Assembly: GCA_003246335.1 (NCBI GenBank)
Contig: QKAR01000018.1
Coordinates: forward strand, 1-64,000
Direction of reading: 5' to 3'
DNA from: Spirochaetales bacterium
GTDB taxonomy: Bacteria; Spirochaetota; Spirochaetia; Treponematales; Treponemataceae
Length of the DNA: 64,000 nucleotides
The first letter of the stretch is position 1. Every line of letters starts with the position of its first letter. The notes beneath the pieces were generated by a model. That model saw nothing but the letters and a program-made list of their open reading frames with translations. It made no database searches and was not told the origin of the DNA. The translations under genes and the position numbers were made by a program. This document shows, in pieces, positions 32,180 to 40,801 of this stretch.

Positions 32180-32854
32180 TTGAAACGTTTTTACTCGACG
32201 ATACACAAAGCTATTTCCGTTTTTTCCGGTTAGCTCGATAAATCCCGCCTTGCGTAGCGTCCAAGCCATTTTACCCGCGTGTTTACCCGCGCCATTTTGC
32301 TGAAGGTCCTTGACGGTGAATTCCTGCGGGACGCCCGGTGGAAGCAGCCTCGCCCAATCCTCGGGGGATCTTAACGTCGTGCGTTCATGGACGCACAGCA
32401 ATTTTTTGTCAGCCTTTCGTATGCCTTTTCGGCGCCATGAGCCCGTTCCATCTGCGACGCGTATTTCTAAAATATCCGCGTGAACGAGCTCGATCGTCAG
32501 TTTGGGATTTCCCAACAATCGCCATAATCCCGTAGATTCTCCAAATATCGCGTACGCGTTCGCGTGCTTTGGGCTCTTTCGCCGCGAAACGAGGCTGCCG
32601 TCGGGCGCATACGTCTCGATAACGCAGTTGCGGGCAACCGGAAAAACGAGCGTAACTGAGCGTTCTTGTAGGAGTTTTTCGAGTTTAAGGCGAAGTTTTC
32701 CCAGCTGCGCGGTTTGTATTTCGATTATATCGCCTTTTTCAGTAACGACATCGCAGATTGAGCCTAGTAGGGGGACTTCTTTTTGTCCCTTTGGCCCGCA
32801 ATAGAGGTCTTTAAGTTCTTCGTGTAAGAGACTTTCGTTCCACGTATTAATCAT
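32171..32854 (-). CDS. Unknown protein, possible PD-(D/E)xK-like domain plus winged helix
   Basis: 227 residues, no signal peptide or membrane segment. Near the N-terminus an Asp (35, in SICDVV) is followed ten residues later by EIQ (45-47), with Glu residues earlier (8, 12). This layout resembles restriction-type nuclease folds whose last residue may be Lys or Gln, but it is a motif-level guess. The last 50 residues (EFTVKDLQQNG then MAWTLRKAGFIELTG, ending NSFVYRRV) look like a winged helix-turn-helix. It starts in the stop of the small upstream gene (ATGA). Confidence 0.6.
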   Translation of the reverse strand: MINTWNESLLHEELKDLYCGPKGQKEVPLLGSICDVVTEKGDIIEIQTAQLGKLRLKLEKLLQERSVTLVFPVARNCVIETYAPDGSLVSRRKSPKHANAYAIFGESTGLWRLLGNPKLTIELVHADILEIRVADGTGSWRRKGIRKADKKLLCVHERTTLRSPEDWARLLPPGVPQEFTVKDLQQNGAGKHAGKMAWTLRKAGFIELTGKNGNSFVYRRVKTFQSN

Positions 32855-33090
32855 AGGTATTCGGTTAAGTCGTTCGCGCTGAGTTGCTCCAAATTATAGA
32901 GCGTCGTTACCGTACCGCGCTCCTCGATCGTTCTTTTTCTCGCGACGTGGTAGGCAAGCATTTTATTGGTCGGGAGCGGAAGACGCAATGGAAAACCATT
33001 CATGTCTATTAGATCCCCAGGATGCAATTGGTGCTCGATCTCGCGGGTTTCTCCGTCCGGAAAAACAATAAAAAAATCATACAACGTCAT
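32851..33090 (-). CDS. Small conserved protein of unknown function
   Basis: 79 residues, start MTLYDFFIVFPDGETREIEH. I do not recognise a family; the predicted structure is strand-rich at the start (DFFIVFPDG) with a helical end (YNLEQLSANDLTEYL). I prefer ATG 33090 to an in-frame start at 33132, which lies beyond the predicted promoter. No Shine-Dalgarno is present. It overlaps the downstream gene by 4 bases, so the two probably act together. Confidence 0.6.
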   Translation of the reverse strand: MTLYDFFIVFPDGETREIEHQLHPGDLIDMNGFPLRLPLPTNKMLAYHVARKRTIEERGTVTTLYNLEQLSANDLTEYL

Positions 33091-33096
33091 GGCGAA

Positions 33097-33126
33097 ACTA
33101 TACCGCAGTCGCAATATCGCTGTAAA
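33097..33126 (-). promoter_or_regulatory. Predicted promoter ending six bases before the small gene's ATG
   Basis: On the minus strand TTTACA and TATAGT are separated by 18 bases; only six bases lie between TATAGT and ATG 33090. Transcription should therefore begin at or beside the start codon. Confidence 0.6.
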
Positions 33127-33169
33127 CCGCACTCTTTATCGCGTTTTTCCGCTTTTTTCTCGAAAGCGA

Positions 33170-33197
33170 TTGACAATCGAAATTTTGGTGCTAGAAT
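33170..33197 (+). promoter_or_regulatory. Predicted promoter of mraZ and the division cluster
   Basis: TTGACA and TAGAAT are separated by 16 bases. Transcription would begin near 33204, immediately before the MraZ-type repeats at 33208-33242. Confidence 0.75.
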
Positions 33198-33207
33198 AGG
33201 GATTAAG

Positions 33208-33242
33208 TGGAAAAAAGTGGGAGAAAGTAGAAGAAAGTGGAA
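33208..33242 (+). promoter_or_regulatory. Four 10-bp direct repeats, predicted MraZ operator
   Basis: TGGAA, TGGGA, TAGAA and TGGAA start at 33208, 33218, 33228 and 33238, separated by five-base spacers AAAAG, GAAAG and GAAAG. MraZ of other bacteria binds TGGGN repeats spaced by five bases in its own promoter. Here the array lies just after the start site and its last unit overlaps the GTG start codon, so binding would block transcription and possibly translation. Confidence 0.75.
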
Positions 33243-33686
33243 ACTGGACTGCTGACCGGTGAGTATCGAAACACACTCGATGAAAAAGGCCGAATCATGT
33301 TTCCCGTTCGGCTACGGTCAGAACTTTCGGCGAGTTCACTCATTCTTACCCGGGGAATCGATCGTTGTTTATGGCTTTTCACGGCGGAACAATGGCAAAT
33401 TCTCTCGGATAAAGTGATGGAATCCGCGTCTCTCTTTCAGTCACAATCTCGTTCAGTTCTTCGGCGTTTGATCGCCCCGGCGCAAGAAATCGAAATCGAC
33501 AAATCGGGTCGTATCTCGATTCCTCAAAGTTTGCGAGAATTCGCCGGTTTGGACAAAGAGTGCGTTTTTTTAGGTATCAATAAATATTTCGAGCTGTGGG
33601 ATGCGGCCGAATATGAAAAATATTTAGGGGAGAGTGAGGCAGATTTCCGCGGCGCCACCGAGGGCCTTGGAAGCATTTGCTTATAA
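33237..33686 (+). CDS. mraZ: Transcriptional regulator MraZ
   Basis: AbrB-like DNA-binding regulator, 149 residues, with two MraZ repeats: GEYRNTLDEKGRIMFPVRLR (about 8-27) and IDKSGRISIPQSLREFAGL (about 89-107). It autoregulates the division and cell-wall cluster. The GTG start at 33237 fits the family N-terminus but has only a weak purine-rich site (AGAAG), itself within the operator repeats. Confidence 0.93.
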   Translation: METGLLTGEYRNTLDEKGRIMFPVRLRSELSASSLILTRGIDRCLWLFTAEQWQILSDKVMESASLFQSQSRSVLRRLIAPAQEIEIDKSGRISIPQSLREFAGLDKECVFLGINKYFELWDAAEYEKYLGESEADFRGATEGLGSICL

Positions 33687-33692
33687 AAAACG

Positions 33693-34634
33693 ATGGAAAT
33701 AATTCATACGTCGGTTTTATTAAACGAATGTCTCGAATTGCTCGCGCCGGAAGGCCCGAGTCCCCTCATGATCGACGGTACGCTTGGGGAAGGCGGTCAT
33801 ACCGAAGCCTTCCTCGCGCGATTTCCCGACCTACGCGTCATCGGGATAGACGCGGACGTAAGAATTCAGGCGAAGGCCCGCGAGCGATTGGCGGCTTATG
33901 GCGAGCGCGTTTGCTTTTATCCGGGGTGGTCCGACGTTTTTTTCGAGAATTATCCCTCACAGGACAAAAAACCCGACGTCATTTTAATCGATCTCGGCAT
34001 CTCCCTGTTCCATTACGAAAAATCCGGTCGCGGTTTTAGCTTTCGCGCCGACGAGCCCCTTGATATGCGACTCGATCCCTCGTCGGGTAAAAGCGCGGCC
34101 GACGTCGTCAATACCACCCGTGAAACCGAGCTCGCCAACCTCATTTACCAATTCGGCGAGGAGCAATACTCCCGTCGCATCGCCAAGTCTATTTGCGAGG
34201 CCCGCGCATCCGCTCCGTTCGCGACCGCGCGCGCCCTCGCCGAGTGCATTTACGCCTCCGTTCCCGCGCCCTACCGCCATGGTCGCACGCATCCCGCGAC
34301 GAAAACTTTCCAGGCGTTGCGCATAGCCGTGAATAGCGAGCTCGATCGTCTGCCTCGGCTCCTGGACCTCGCGTTTTCGTGCCTCGCGCCGAACGGAAAA
34401 TTCGGCGTAATCACCTTTCATTCGCTTGAGGACCGAATCGTAAAAAATTATTTTAGGGATCTGGGGAAGGCCTGCATATGTCCCCCCGATGTGCCGATAT
34501 GTAAGTGTGGGGGAAAGCCTCGTGCCGCGGTTTTAACGAAGAAAGCGATATCGGCGTCGCCCGAGGAAATTGAGCGGAATTCCCCGTCGCGAAGCGCGCA
34601 TTTGCGCGTCGTGAGAAAATCGATTACGGAGTGA
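33693..34634 (+). CDS. rsmH: 16S rRNA (cytosine-1402-N4)-methyltransferase RsmH
   Basis: Methylates C1402 in the ribosomal P site using SAM. The N-terminus HTSVLLNECLELLAP, SAM loop DGTLGEGGHTEAFL, DLGISLFHYEKSGRGFSF and GVITFHSLEDRIVKNYF are diagnostic. 313 residues, full length. It follows mraZ by six bases in the usual division-cluster order. Confidence 0.96.
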   Translation: MEIIHTSVLLNECLELLAPEGPSPLMIDGTLGEGGHTEAFLARFPDLRVIGIDADVRIQAKARERLAAYGERVCFYPGWSDVFFENYPSQDKKPDVILIDLGISLFHYEKSGRGFSFRADEPLDMRLDPSSGKSAADVVNTTRETELANLIYQFGEEQYSRRIAKSICEARASAPFATARALAECIYASVPAPYRHGRTHPATKTFQALRIAVNSELDRLPRLLDLAFSCLAPNGKFGVITFHSLEDRIVKNYFRDLGKACICPPDVPICKCGGKPRAAVLTKKAISASPEEIERNSPSRSAHLRVVRKSITE

Positions 34635-34641
34635 GACGGAA

Positions 34642-34929
34642 ATGATGAAAACTTTCGCGACAATTCTTTTTGCCCTCGCTATTCCGCTAACCCTTTTCGT
34701 CGGTGTATGGCAGACGAGTCAATACGGCTCGCTTGAGAATGAAGTCAAATCGATGGAAAAAGAGCAATATGAGGTTATCGCGTTAAATCGTCGGCTGATT
34801 TCCGGCATAACGCTTCTTTCGACACCCGAACGCATCGAAAAAGTCGCGACGGAAGATCTTGGGATGCGTAAGGCGCTTCCCGATGAAATAACCCGAATCG
34901 AATTGAAAAAGGGTAAACTCGGTGGCTGA
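34642..34929 (+). CDS. FtsL-like cell division protein
   Basis: 95 residues: a short N-terminus, one membrane helix (FATILFALAIPLTLFVGVW), then a coiled coil (YGSLENEVKSMEKEQYEV) and a C-terminal tail with STPERIEKVATEDLGM, the pattern of FtsL. Position between rsmH and the cell-wall genes supports this. FtsL proteins are poorly conserved, so the call rests on topology and place. It overlaps murF by 8 bases. Confidence 0.8.
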   Translation: MMKTFATILFALAIPLTLFVGVWQTSQYGSLENEVKSMEKEQYEVIALNRRLISGITLLSTPERIEKVATEDLGMRKALPDEITRIELKKGKLGG

Positions 34930-36334
34930 ACAATCGTTTTTAATGACCGTTCCGAGTCTCATCGAGGCCGTGAACGGCGTTTGCCTTAATGGATGTTTTC
35001 CCGAGCGCGGGTTTTCGTCCGTCGCGACCGACAGCCGAAACGTGGTGCCGGGATCGTTGTTCGTGCCGTTGATGGGCGAAACGCAAGACGGTCACGGCTA
35101 TATACCGAACGCGCTTTCCGCTGGCGCCTCGGTCGTTTTCGTCGATCGGGCCCACGGCGACGGATCGTTTACGTTTTTCTCGAATATGGGCAACCAATAC
35201 GGCGCCGCGATGATTATGGTCGAAAATACGCTGAGCGCCCTTCAGGACGCCGCGCGGGCGTACGTGCGCAAATTCCCGAATCTCGTGCGCGTCGGAATCA
35301 CGGGTTCGAGCGGTAAAACGACGACGAAGGAAATCGTCGCCGCCGTTTTGGCCGAGCGGTTCCGCGTTGTCTCCAACGAGGGAAATCTCAACTCGGAGAC
35401 CGGGCTGCCGCTTTCGGTGTTTAAAATTCGCGAACATCACGAGGTTGGGGTGTTTGAGATGGGCATGAATCGCAAGGGCGAGATAGCGGAATTGGCCCGC
35501 GTGCTTTCTCCTTCGCTCGCGCTTATCACGAACGTCGGAACCGCCCATATCGGAATTCTCGGCACGAGGGCCGCCATTGCTGAGGAAAAAAAACAAATAT
35601 TTTCCGAGTTTGGCCCCCAGAGCGTCGGATTCGTGCCGGAGGACGACGATTTTCGCCCTTTTTTGTCCGAAATACCGGTCGGATCCGTCAAGACCTTTGG
35701 GCCGAGCACGACCGGTGGATTCGAGGGGTCGGAAGATCTTGGCATCGATGGGTCGTTAATTCGCTATTCCGGCACGGAAATACGATTTGCGCTACCCGGC
35801 CGCTACAACTTGAAAAACGCCCTTGGGGCGATTGCACTTGCCCGTCACGTTGGCTTAACCCCCGAGGAGATACGCGCCGGAATAGAGCGCGTTCGACCGC
35901 TATTCGGCCGCGCCGAGATATTCCGCGGCCCGGTTACCGTCATGCTCGATTGCTATAACGCGAATCCAGAATCGATGGAGAGCGCGCTTGATTTTTGCAA
36001 AAGCCTAACGTGGCGCGGACGTAAAATTCTCGTTCTCGGGTCCATGCTCGAGCTTGGGGACGAGTCGATCGATGCGCACGCGCAAGTTTGCCGTCTCGCG
36101 ATGGACTGCGGCGCCGATGAGCTCTTTATCTTTGGCGAGGAGATCGTTCGGGCCGCGGCGAGCCTCTCTTGGAAACCGGTCGTCGCCCAAGGTTTCACCG
36201 ATATCGAAAAACTCGGTCGCGCGCTCCAAGAAACCGTGCGCGCCGGCGATCTCGTGTTTTTAAAGGGTTCCCGCGGAATGTCTCTTGAGCGTCTGTGTCC
36301 GGCGCTCGGGGTCGGCGAGGTTCGGCATGCGTAG
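34922..36334 (+). CDS. murF: UDP-N-acetylmuramoyl-tripeptide--D-alanyl-D-alanine ligase
   Basis: Adds D-Ala-D-Ala to the peptidoglycan precursor in the cytoplasm. The N-terminal DSRNVVPGSLFVPL, the ATP loop GITGSSGKTTTKE, FEMGMNRKGEI and DCYNANPESM are clear MurF motifs (MurF rather than MurE from DCYNANP). 470 residues. Start GTG 34922 overlaps ftsL. Confidence 0.95.
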   Translation: MAEQSFLMTVPSLIEAVNGVCLNGCFPERGFSSVATDSRNVVPGSLFVPLMGETQDGHGYIPNALSAGASVVFVDRAHGDGSFTFFSNMGNQYGAAMIMVENTLSALQDAARAYVRKFPNLVRVGITGSSGKTTTKEIVAAVLAERFRVVSNEGNLNSETGLPLSVFKIREHHEVGVFEMGMNRKGEIAELARVLSPSLALITNVGTAHIGILGTRAAIAEEKKQIFSEFGPQSVGFVPEDDDFRPFLSEIPVGSVKTFGPSTTGGFEGSEDLGIDGSLIRYSGTEIRFALPGRYNLKNALGAIALARHVGLTPEEIRAGIERVRPLFGRAEIFRGPVTVMLDCYNANPESMESALDFCKSLTWRGRKILVLGSMLELGDESIDAHAQVCRLAMDCGADELFIFGEEIVRAAASLSWKPVVAQGFTDIEKLGRALQETVRAGDLVFLKGSRGMSLERLCPALGVGEVRHA

Positions 36335-37478
36335 AAAAGCCTTTACGGTTGAGCGCAATCGCGCTGCGGAAAAAATCGACGTTCCGTTTTTACTCATCGC
36401 GATCGTGCTCTGCGGTTTGGGTTTGACGACGCTCTATTCCGGGTCAATTGGGTACGCGGAGAGGATCTTCGGCGATCCGCTCCATTTCGTGAAGCGGCAA
36501 TGCGTCAATCTCGCCGTCGGCGTAGTGGCTTGCGCGTTTCTATCCATGATTAACCTTGAAAAGGTTCGCGTGGCCCTCCCTAAAATAGTCATCGCGACGC
36601 TCGTGCTCATGGTTTTGCCTTTTTTCCCCGGTATCGGCATTACTCTCAATGGAGCGTCTCGATGGATTCATCTCGGTTTCACGACGTTTCAGCCCTCGGA
36701 ATTGGTAAAAGGCGTAATTGTTATTTTTCTCGCGAACTTATTCGCCAAAAAACACGATCGACTTGACGAGCCGAATGTCTCCGTATACCCCGCGGCTTTC
36801 ATGAGCGCGCTTTTCGTCGCTATCGTGTACCTTCAAAATGATTTTTCCACCTCGATTTTCATTCTCGCGGTCGTTCTCGTCATGTTTTTTTTCGCCGGCG
36901 TCGGCGTGAGTTGGTTCGTGCGATTGTTTTTGGTAATGCTTCCTTTGGTCGCGATAATGGTTTTATCAAAAGCCTATCGCGTGGAACGAGTTCTATCGTT
37001 CCTTCATCCCGAATCCGACCCGCTCGGCGCGGGCTATCAGGTAAACGCCGCTTTGCAGGCCCTTTCTGAAGGCGGTTTTTGGGGCAGGGGATTGGGAAAT
37101 GGCATTCGTAAAATATCGAGCATTCCCGAAGTTCAGTCGGATTTTATTTTCGCGGTTTGGGGCGAGGAGATGGGTTTTTTGGGCGTTCTCGCGTACTTCG
37201 CCTTGATTGTGTCGTTCTCGCTTAGGGGCTTTTGGCTCAGTTTGCGCGCGCCGGACCGCTTTCGGTGCTTGCTCGGCCTCGGGTGCACTTTCGTGATTCT
37301 TTTTCAGTCGTTGCTGAATTGCGGCGTCGTGATTCGGCTTTTTCCGGCTACTGGGATAGCCCTTCCGTTCTTTTCCTCGGGGGGGTCCTCATTGCTTATT
37401 ACGCTTAGCCTGTGCGGATTAATTATAAATGTTTCGCGGCGCGCTGCGCCGCAAGAGGGGGATATTCAAAATGTCTGA
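36327..37478 (+). CDS. ftsW: Lipid II polymerase/division protein FtsW
   Basis: SEDS-family membrane glycosyltransferase, 383 residues, about ten membrane segments. GASRWIHLGFTTFQPSELVK and the late LPFFSSGGSSLL are diagnostic, and the catalytic Asp region is near LQNDFSTS. ATG 36327 overlaps the murF stop. FtsW rather than RodA is favoured by its place between murF and ftsQ. Confidence 0.94.
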   Translation: MRRKAFTVERNRAAEKIDVPFLLIAIVLCGLGLTTLYSGSIGYAERIFGDPLHFVKRQCVNLAVGVVACAFLSMINLEKVRVALPKIVIATLVLMVLPFFPGIGITLNGASRWIHLGFTTFQPSELVKGVIVIFLANLFAKKHDRLDEPNVSVYPAAFMSALFVAIVYLQNDFSTSIFILAVVLVMFFFAGVGVSWFVRLFLVMLPLVAIMVLSKAYRVERVLSFLHPESDPLGAGYQVNAALQALSEGGFWGRGLGNGIRKISSIPEVQSDFIFAVWGEEMGFLGVLAYFALIVSFSLRGFWLSLRAPDRFRCLLGLGCTFVILFQSLLNCGVVIRLFPATGIALPFFSSGGSSLLITLSLCGLIINVSRRAAPQEGDIQNV

Positions 37479-38277
37479 GGCCTTCGTCGTCGAAACCGGA
37501 AAGCGCCATGAGGGTATCGATTTTAAGCCGTATCTCCTTCGCGCGCTCGTCGCGATCCTCTCGATTTTCCTCTGCGCCGAACTCATATTTTACCTTATTA
37601 TCGTTCCCGCGACGTCTCGCGTCAACTTAACGGTTTCCGGCTCCGCCACGGTCGGCGTGGACGAAATCGCCGCCCTCGCGGGGTTGACCGGTAAGGAACG
37701 ATGGCTCGCCTTCGACACCGCCTCGGTAGCCTCTCGCCTCGCCGCGAACCCCCTGTTCGAGTCGGTACTCGTCGAGAAGAAATTCCCGGATCGCGTCATA
37801 GTGTCGGTCGTCCCGCGCGTACCCGTCGCGGTATCGCTCGGCCTCGTGAACGGCAGGACGGTCCCGGTGGAGATCGACCAAAATGGCGTAGCGTTTCGCA
37901 TCGGCGCGATTCCCGCGGGAGTGAGCGTTCCGCTGATAACCGGATTGACCTTTGAGAAGCCCGTCGCCGGAATGCGGTTAAACGAAAGGCTCAAGCCGCT
38001 TCTCGCCGACTTGAAGGACCTTGAGTCGAAAAACCCGGTTTTGCTCTCGTCGGTTTCGGAAATCAGGATCGACCCCAAAACGTACGGCGGCTACGATCTC
38101 GTCGTGTATCCCGTTAATTCCCGCGTGCGCGTTCGGACCGATAAGGCGTTGAACGAAGACGCGTTACAGTATATGATGCTGGTACTCGACGTGGTTAAGG
38201 GCCTCGCGATCGATGTCGACGAAATCGACATACGCGCGGGTACCGTTTCCTATCGCGTAAAGGGGGGACAGCTTTGA
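37471..38277 (+). CDS. ftsQ: Cell division protein FtsQ/DivIB
   Basis: 268 residues: short cytoplasmic end, one membrane helix (LVAILSIFLCAELIFYLIIV), then a periplasmic POTRA domain (VNLTVSGSATVGVDEIAALA) and beta domain. It links FtsL/FtsB to the divisome. GAGGGGG lies before ATG 37471, which overlaps the ftsW stop by 8 bases. Sequence conservation is low, as usual; position supports the call. Confidence 0.88.
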   Translation: MSEAFVVETGKRHEGIDFKPYLLRALVAILSIFLCAELIFYLIIVPATSRVNLTVSGSATVGVDEIAALAGLTGKERWLAFDTASVASRLAANPLFESVLVEKKFPDRVIVSVVPRVPVAVSLGLVNGRTVPVEIDQNGVAFRIGAIPAGVSVPLITGLTFEKPVAGMRLNERLKPLLADLKDLESKNPVLLSSVSEIRIDPKTYGGYDLVVYPVNSRVRVRTDKALNEDALQYMMLVLDVVKGLAIDVDEIDIRAGTVSYRVKGGQL

Positions 38278-39515
38278 GCGAGGTCGTCGTTGGACTCGAT
38301 ATCGGCACGAGCCGCGTACGCGCGGTTATTGGCGAAATTTCCGACGCAGGAGTCTTTCAGATCACCGGCGTCGGCACGAGTCCTTCCACCGGTTTGCGCA
38401 AAGGCGTCGTCGTTAACATCGAAAACACCGTTCGGGCCGTTTCCCAAGCCGTCGAGGCGGCGGAGCTCATGAGCGGCCTCGAGGTCAGCCGGTGCGTGAT
38501 CGGGCTCGGCGGAACGCACGTTGACGGCCTCAATTCCCGAGGAGTCGTCGCCGTTACCGGCAAGGGCCGAGATAACCGCGAAATCGGCCAGGACGATATA
38601 TCCCGCGTGATCGACGCGGCTAAGGCTGTCGTCATCCCTATGGACCGACAGGTCATCCACGTTATCCCCCAATCCTATATCGTCGACGAGCAGCGCGGGG
38701 TCAAAGATCCGCGAAACATGATCGGCGTCCGCCTTGAGGCCGAAGTCCACATCATTACGGGCTCGGTGACTTCCGTCCAGAATCTCGTGAAATGCGTCAA
38801 TCGCGCGAATTTGCAGGTTGACGAATATATGTACCAGGCGCTCGCCTCGGTGAAGTCGGTCATGAGCGAGGAAGAGCGCGAGCTTGGCTCAATCCTCATC
38901 GACCTCGGCGGCGGCACCACGGACGTGCTCGCGATCGCCGACGGGGCCCCCCTCCTTACCGCCGTGCTCCCGGTCGGCGGCATTCAAGTGACGAATGATA
39001 TCTCTATCGTGAAGGGCATCTCCGTCGAGACGGCCGAGCGAATTAAGCTTGACGCCGGCTGCTGTTGGATGCCGCTCATCGAGGAAAACGAGGAAGTGAT
39101 CCTTCCCGGCGTCGGCGGACGTCCCCCGGTCGTGATCCCCCGCTCGGAAATTTGCGAAATCGTTCAGCCGCGCATGGCGGAACTTTTCGGCATGGTGAAA
39201 GAAAAACTCGGTCCCATCATGAAAACCCGGCAATTATCGGGTAACATTGTCATTACCGGCGGCGGGGCCCTTTTGCCCGGCGTCGTCGAGCTCGCCTCGG
39301 ATATTTTCGGCACGCAGGCGGTTCGCATCGGCGTTCCCGGGAACTTCGGCGGCCTTACCGGCGAATACCGCAGCCCCGATTACGCCACCGTTTTGGGTCT
39401 CGTTCTCGACGCGCAGGAGCGCATGGCGTACTCAGTCGAGGAAACCTCGACGCAGGAGCGCAAGGCGCGACCCGGGCTGGATCGCATTAAGCTTTGGTTT
39501 AAGGAATTTTTTTAA
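38274..39515 (+). CDS. ftsA: Cell division protein FtsA
   Basis: Actin-like ATPase that anchors FtsZ to the membrane. VGLDIGTSRVRAVIGE is phosphate loop 1, LIDLGGGTTDVLAI loop 2 and ITGGGALLPGV the adenosine motif. The C-terminus (about GLDRIKLWFKEFF) is an amphipathic membrane-targeting helix. Start is TTG 38274 with AGGGGGG upstream, overlapping the ftsQ stop by 4 bases. Confidence 0.95.
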   Translation: MSEVVVGLDIGTSRVRAVIGEISDAGVFQITGVGTSPSTGLRKGVVVNIENTVRAVSQAVEAAELMSGLEVSRCVIGLGGTHVDGLNSRGVVAVTGKGRDNREIGQDDISRVIDAAKAVVIPMDRQVIHVIPQSYIVDEQRGVKDPRNMIGVRLEAEVHIITGSVTSVQNLVKCVNRANLQVDEYMYQALASVKSVMSEEERELGSILIDLGGGTTDVLAIADGAPLLTAVLPVGGIQVTNDISIVKGISVETAERIKLDAGCCWMPLIEENEEVILPGVGGRPPVVIPRSEICEIVQPRMAELFGMVKEKLGPIMKTRQLSGNIVITGGGALLPGVVELASDIFGTQAVRIGVPGNFGGLTGEYRSPDYATVLGLVLDAQERMAYSVEETSTQERKARPGLDRIKLWFKEFF

Positions 39516-39563
39516 CGCGTTCGATAGCAGCGTTGGCAAGTTTTTTCTGGGAGGGGAAAACTC

Positions 39564-40769
39564 ATGAATTACGAAGTACTCGATCAAAAAGAGATAAGTC
39601 CGACGGTCATTAAGGTTATTGGCGCCGGCGGCGGCGGCTCGAACGCGGTTAACCGCATGATGGCGGCCGGATTGCAAAACGTGGAATTTCTCGTCGCGAA
39701 CACCGATTTGCAGGCGCTGAATTACTCGAACGCGGGCGTGAAGCTCGCGATCGGCTCGAAACTAACCGGCGGACTCGGTGCCGGCGGCAAGCCGGAAGTC
39801 GGGGAAAAGGCCGCGGTCGAGGACACCGAAACGATAAAAAACGCGATTAAGGGCGCCGACATGGTGTTCGTGACCGCGGGTATGGGCGGCGGTACCGGTA
39901 CCGGCGCGGTTCCCGTCATCGCGCAGATCGCGCGCGAACAGGGCGCCTTGACGGTCGCGGTCGTGACGCGACCCTTCGATTTCGAGGGGAAAGTCAAGCA
40001 GCGCCTCGCGGACGAGGGCCTCGATAAGCTCCGCAAGGCAGTCGACACGCTCATCGTCATTCCCAATCAATATCTTCTTAAGCTCGTGGACCGGCGCACG
40101 CCGATCAAGCAGGCGTTCGTCATGGCCGACGACGTGCTGCGCCAGGCGGTTCAGGGCATTTCCGACCTCATAACCCATCCCGGAATCATTAACATCGACT
40201 TCGCCGACGTTAAGACGACTATGGAAGGCCAAGGCGACGCGATTATGGGTATCGGCATGGGCGAGGGCGATAACCGGGCGGTGGACGCCGCGACGAACGC
40301 TATCAACAACCCCCTGCTCGAGGATTCCCATATTGAGGGCGCGAATCACATCCTCATCAACATCTCCGGCAACGAGGAGATGACGCTGATGGAGGTCGAG
40401 GAAATCGTCAAGATCGTCACCGCGAACGCGGATCCGGAAGCCCTGATTATTTACGGTACGGCGATAGACAACGCGATGGGCGACAAGCTGAGCGTCACCG
40501 TCATAGCGACGGGGTTTTTCTCCTCTGACTATCAAGTTCGCCTTGAACGGACCGCGGTAAGCGCGCGTTCGGAGAAGGAACCGAAAAAAGATCAGGGCGA
40601 GTTCATGAACATGAAAGATTGGAAGGAACTCAACGAGCGTAAGGAAAAACCCATCGTCGGGCTCGGCACGCGCAATAGCGCCCCGAGTCCCGTCGTCCCG
40701 GTACCGACAGCCGCGGACGACCTGGACACGCCGACGGTCATGCGCATTCAGCAGAAGGCGCCCAACTGA
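39564..40769 (+). CDS. ftsZ: Cell division protein FtsZ
   Basis: Tubulin-like GTPase forming the Z ring. [13 protein letters not shown] and the tubulin motif [13 protein letters not shown] are present; the T7 loop reads [11 protein letters not shown]. The C-terminal tail [12 protein letters not shown] is the FtsA-binding peptide. 401 residues. GGGAGGGG lies before ATG 39564. Confidence 0.97.
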   Translation: MNYEVLDQKEISPTVIKVIGAGGGGSNAVNRMMAAGLQNVEFLVANTDLQALNYSNAGVKLAIGSKLTGGLGAGGKPEVGEKAAVEDTETIKNAIKGADMVFVTAGMGGGTGTGAVPVIAQIAREQGALTVAVVTRPFDFEGKVKQRLADEGLDKLRKAVDTLIVIPNQYLLKLVDRRTPIKQAFVMADDVLRQAVQGISDLITHPGIINIDFADVKTTMEGQGDAIMGIGMGEGDNRAVDAATNAINNPLLEDSHIEGANHILINISGNEEMTLMEVEEIVKIVTANADPEALIIYGTAIDNAMGDKLSVTVIATGFFSSDYQVRLERTAVSARSEKEPKKDQGEFMNMKDWKELNERKEKPIVGLGTRNSAPSPVVPVPTAADDLDTPTVMRIQQKAPN

Positions 40770-40801
40770 CCGAACGGCTCCTGCGCTCCTATCAGGCTTT
40801 T

